Positions 15,436 to 16,734 of a stretch of DNA of 16,734 nt are shown here, piece by piece. Position numbers and translations under genes: made by a program. The notes beneath the pieces were generated by a model. That model saw only the letters and a list, made by a program, of their open reading frames with translations, did no database searches and had not been told where the DNA came from. This DNA is from an uncultured Bacteroidia bacterium (GTDB lineage Bacteria; Bacteroidota; Bacteroidia; Bacteroidales; UBA932), in NCBI GenBank assembly GCA_902773305.1, contig CACYEB010000031.1, positions 1 to 16,734 of the forward strand, written 5' to 3'. The number at the start of each line of letters is the position of its first letter. Positions within the stretch are counted from its first letter, which is position 1.

Positions 15436-15469
15436 CATTTCGCTTGCGTAATTTTACGCAAGCGAAATG
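15436..15469. repeat. Perfect 34-bp inverted repeat (16-bp arms, 2-base centre)
   Basis: CATTTCGCTTGCGTAA (15436-15451), then TT, then TTACGCAAGCGAAATG (15454-15469) are exact reverse complements. It lies 78 bases upstream of the tadA ATG and 60 bases beyond the groL terminator. There is no T-tract on either strand, so a simple terminator is unlikely. It could be an operator for a dimeric regulator, a cruciform site, or a dispersed repeat. Confidence 0.9.
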
Positions 15470-15494
15470 CTGTAAGGCGCTGTGGTGCAGGTCT

Positions 15495-15519
15495 TTGCGT
15501 GCCACGGTCTGGCGCGCAA
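15495..15519 (+). repeat. Hairpin-forming inverted repeat between tadA and groL
   Basis: TTGCGTGCCA (15495-15504) pairs with TGGCGCGCAA (15510-15519) around the loop CGGTC; 10 pairs with one G-U on the plus strand, extendable by further wobble pairs. It lies between the perfect palindrome and the groL terminator. No T-tract follows, so its role is unclear. Confidence 0.6.
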
Positions 15520-15528
15520 GGGGGTAAC

Positions 15529-15556
15529 AAAAAAGCCACCCCTGCGGATGGCTTTT
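15529..15556 (-). terminator. Intrinsic terminator of groL
   Basis: On the minus strand AGCCATCC-GCAG-GGGTGGCT forms an 8-pair stem with one G-U, flanked by an A-tract and followed by six T's. It starts about 20 bases after the groL stop codon at 15577-15579, and so ends the groL message. Confidence 0.9.
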
Positions 15557-15576
15557 CTGGGAACGGGATATAAGGA

Positions 15577-16734
15577 TTACATCATACCGTCCATACCGGC
15601 GTTGGGGTTAGGCATCATTGCAGGAGCCTTTTCGGGCTTGTCTACGATGGCGCACTCGGTAGCCAGAAACATACCGGCAACAGATGCTGCATTCTCCAGA
15701 GCCACGCGGCTGACCTTGGTAGGATCAATGACGCCGGCTGCGAGCAGGTTCTCATAAGTTTCGGTGCGGGCGTTGAAGCCGAAGTCTTTCTTGCCTTCCT
15801 TAACCTTCTGAACCACGACGCTGCCTTCCAGCCCGGCGTTGGCAACGATGGTGCGCAGAGGCTCTTCAATGGCGCGGGCCACGATGTTGATACCGGTCTG
15901 CTCGTCTTCGTTGTCACCCTTAAGCTTCTTGAGTGCTTCGGTTGCGCGGATGTAAGCGACGCCGCCGCCGGCCACGATACCTTCTTCAACGGCAGCGCGG
16001 GTAGCGTTGAGAGCATCCTCCACGCGGTCTTTCTTCTCTTTCATCTCAACTTCGCTGGCGGCACCAACGTAGAGCACTGCAACACCGCCGGCAAGCTTGC
16101 CAAGACGCTCCTGGAATTTCTCACGGTCGTAGTCGCTCTTGGTGTTCTCTATCTGGGTGCGGATCTGCGCCGTGCGCTGTGCAACAGCCGCCTTGTCACC
16201 GACACCGTTCACGATGGTGGTGGTGTCCTTGTCGATGGTTACCTTCTCTGCCTGACCCAGCATATCGATGGTAGCATTTTCAAGGTTTATACCACGCTCT
16301 TCGCTGAGAACCTGGCCTCCGGTAAGGATGGCGATGTCCTGCAGCATCTCTTTGCGGCGGTCGCCAAAACCCGGAGCCTTGACGGCAGCCACTTTGATAA
16401 CGTTGCGCAGTTTGTTGACAACCAGGGTGGTGAGAGCCTCGCCGTCAACATCCTCTGCAATAATCAGCAGGGAGCGACCTTCGTGTACGATGGGATCCAG
16501 AACCGGCATAAGGTCCTTCATTGCAGAGATCTTCTTGTCGGTGATAAAGATGTAAGGGTTATCCAGAACGGCCTCCATCTTGTCGGGGTTGGTCATAAAG
16601 TATGCGGAGATGTAACCGCGGTCGAACTGCATACCCTCTACAACCTTGACTTCAGTCTCGGTACCCTTACCCTCCTCTACGGTGATTACGCCGTCTTTCT
16701 TTACCTTGCTCATGGCCTCTGCGATGAGCTTACC
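15577..16734 (-). CDS. groL: 60-kDa chaperonin GroEL, N-terminal part outside the window
   Basis: ATP-driven folding chamber subunit of the cytoplasmic chaperonin. The frame is open to the last base, so 385 C-terminal residues are present, starting at [21 protein letters not shown] in the intermediate domain (near E. coli residue 160). The apical substrate-binding domain follows ([42 protein letters not shown]). The second half of the intermediate and equatorial domains carries [22 protein letters not shown], whose first Asp corresponds to the ATPase residue Asp398. The end is [11 protein letters not shown], a short methionine-glycine tail of the kind seen in Bacteroidota rather than a long GGM repeat. 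groES would be expected further upstream, beyond the window. A clear terminator follows. Confidence 0.98.
   Translation of the reverse strand, partial: GKLIAEAMSKVKKDGVITVEEGKGTETEVKVVEGMQFDRGYISAYFMTNPDKMEAVLDNPYIFITDKKISAMKDLMPVLDPIVHEGRSLLIIAEDVDGEALTTLVVNKLRNVIKVAAVKAPGFGDRRKEMLQDIAILTGGQVLSEERGINLENATIDMLGQAEKVTIDKDTTTIVNGVGDKAAVAQRTAQIRTQIENTKSDYDREKFQERLGKLAGGVAVLYVGAASEVEMKEKKDRVEDALNATRAAVEEGIVAGGGVAYIRATEALKKLKGDNEDEQTGINIVARAIEEPLRTIVANAGLEGSVVVQKVKEGKKDFGFNARTETYENLLAAGVIDPTKVSRVALENAASVAGMFLATECAIVDKPEKAPAMMPNPNAGMDGMM

Noticed and set aside
15358..15438. Extended N-terminus of TadA from the ATG at 15438
   Set aside because: The added residues do not resemble the family, and the ATG lies inside the perfect palindrome.
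1..16734. CRISPR array, insertion sequence, prophage or defence genes
   Set aside because: No regularly spaced repeats, transposase, integrase or known defence-domain protein was seen; nearly every long gene matches a core family.

Overview
The window looks like a chromosomal core region of a member of the Bacteroidota, most likely order Bacteroidales, with G+C-rich coding sequence. The evidence is a SecD-SecF fusion protein, the gene run SUI1 / DUF4271 / hemD-like / rnpA / yidD, a DUF2723 (GT117) membrane glycosyltransferase, a DUF5106-type thioredoxin-fold lipoprotein, and several copies of the Bacteroidota -7 promoter motif TAnnTTTG. The family cannot be settled from this sequence alone.

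Layout. (1) 1-2022, plus: the C-terminal two thirds of secDF, cut by the window edge and followed by a clear intrinsic terminator. (2) 2081-2578: about 500 bases without a convincing gene. They hold a dense series of inverted repeats (candidate structured RNA) and two copies of a 30-bp direct repeat that itself forms a hairpin. (3) 5074 down to 2579, minus: a tight five-gene operon, SUI1/YciH - DUF4271 membrane protein - HemD-like protein - RNase P protein - YidD, with ATGA overlaps at two junctions. (4) 5145-12947, plus: a three-gene operon, GT117 glycosyltransferase - uvrC (TTG start overlapping the upstream stop) - a large exported protein with an HExxH motif, a predicted beta-propeller and a probable outer-membrane barrel. 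The two operons diverge from a 70-bp interval carrying a -7 motif on each strand. (5) 14630 down to 12960, minus: a 4'-phosphopantetheinyl transferase followed by a DUF5106/thioredoxin lipoprotein. (6) 14878-14808, minus: tRNA-Gln(UUG) with its own promoter. (7) 15357-14923, minus: tadA, possibly expressed from a leaderless or nearly leaderless message. (8) 15436-15556: three successive hairpins, including a perfect 16-bp-arm palindrome, ending in the groL terminator. (9) 16734-15577, minus: the C-terminal part of groL, cut by the window edge.

Most of this is housekeeping: protein export and membrane insertion (secDF, yidD), tRNA processing and decoding (rnpA, tadA, tRNA-Gln), translation initiation (SUI1), DNA repair (uvrC), folding (groL) and cofactor loading (PPTase). 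I see no defence system, mobile element, CRISPR array or biosynthetic cluster. The parts that may be undescribed are the structured spacer at 2084-2318, the perfect palindrome at 15436-15469, and the HExxH outer-membrane protein encoded after uvrC.
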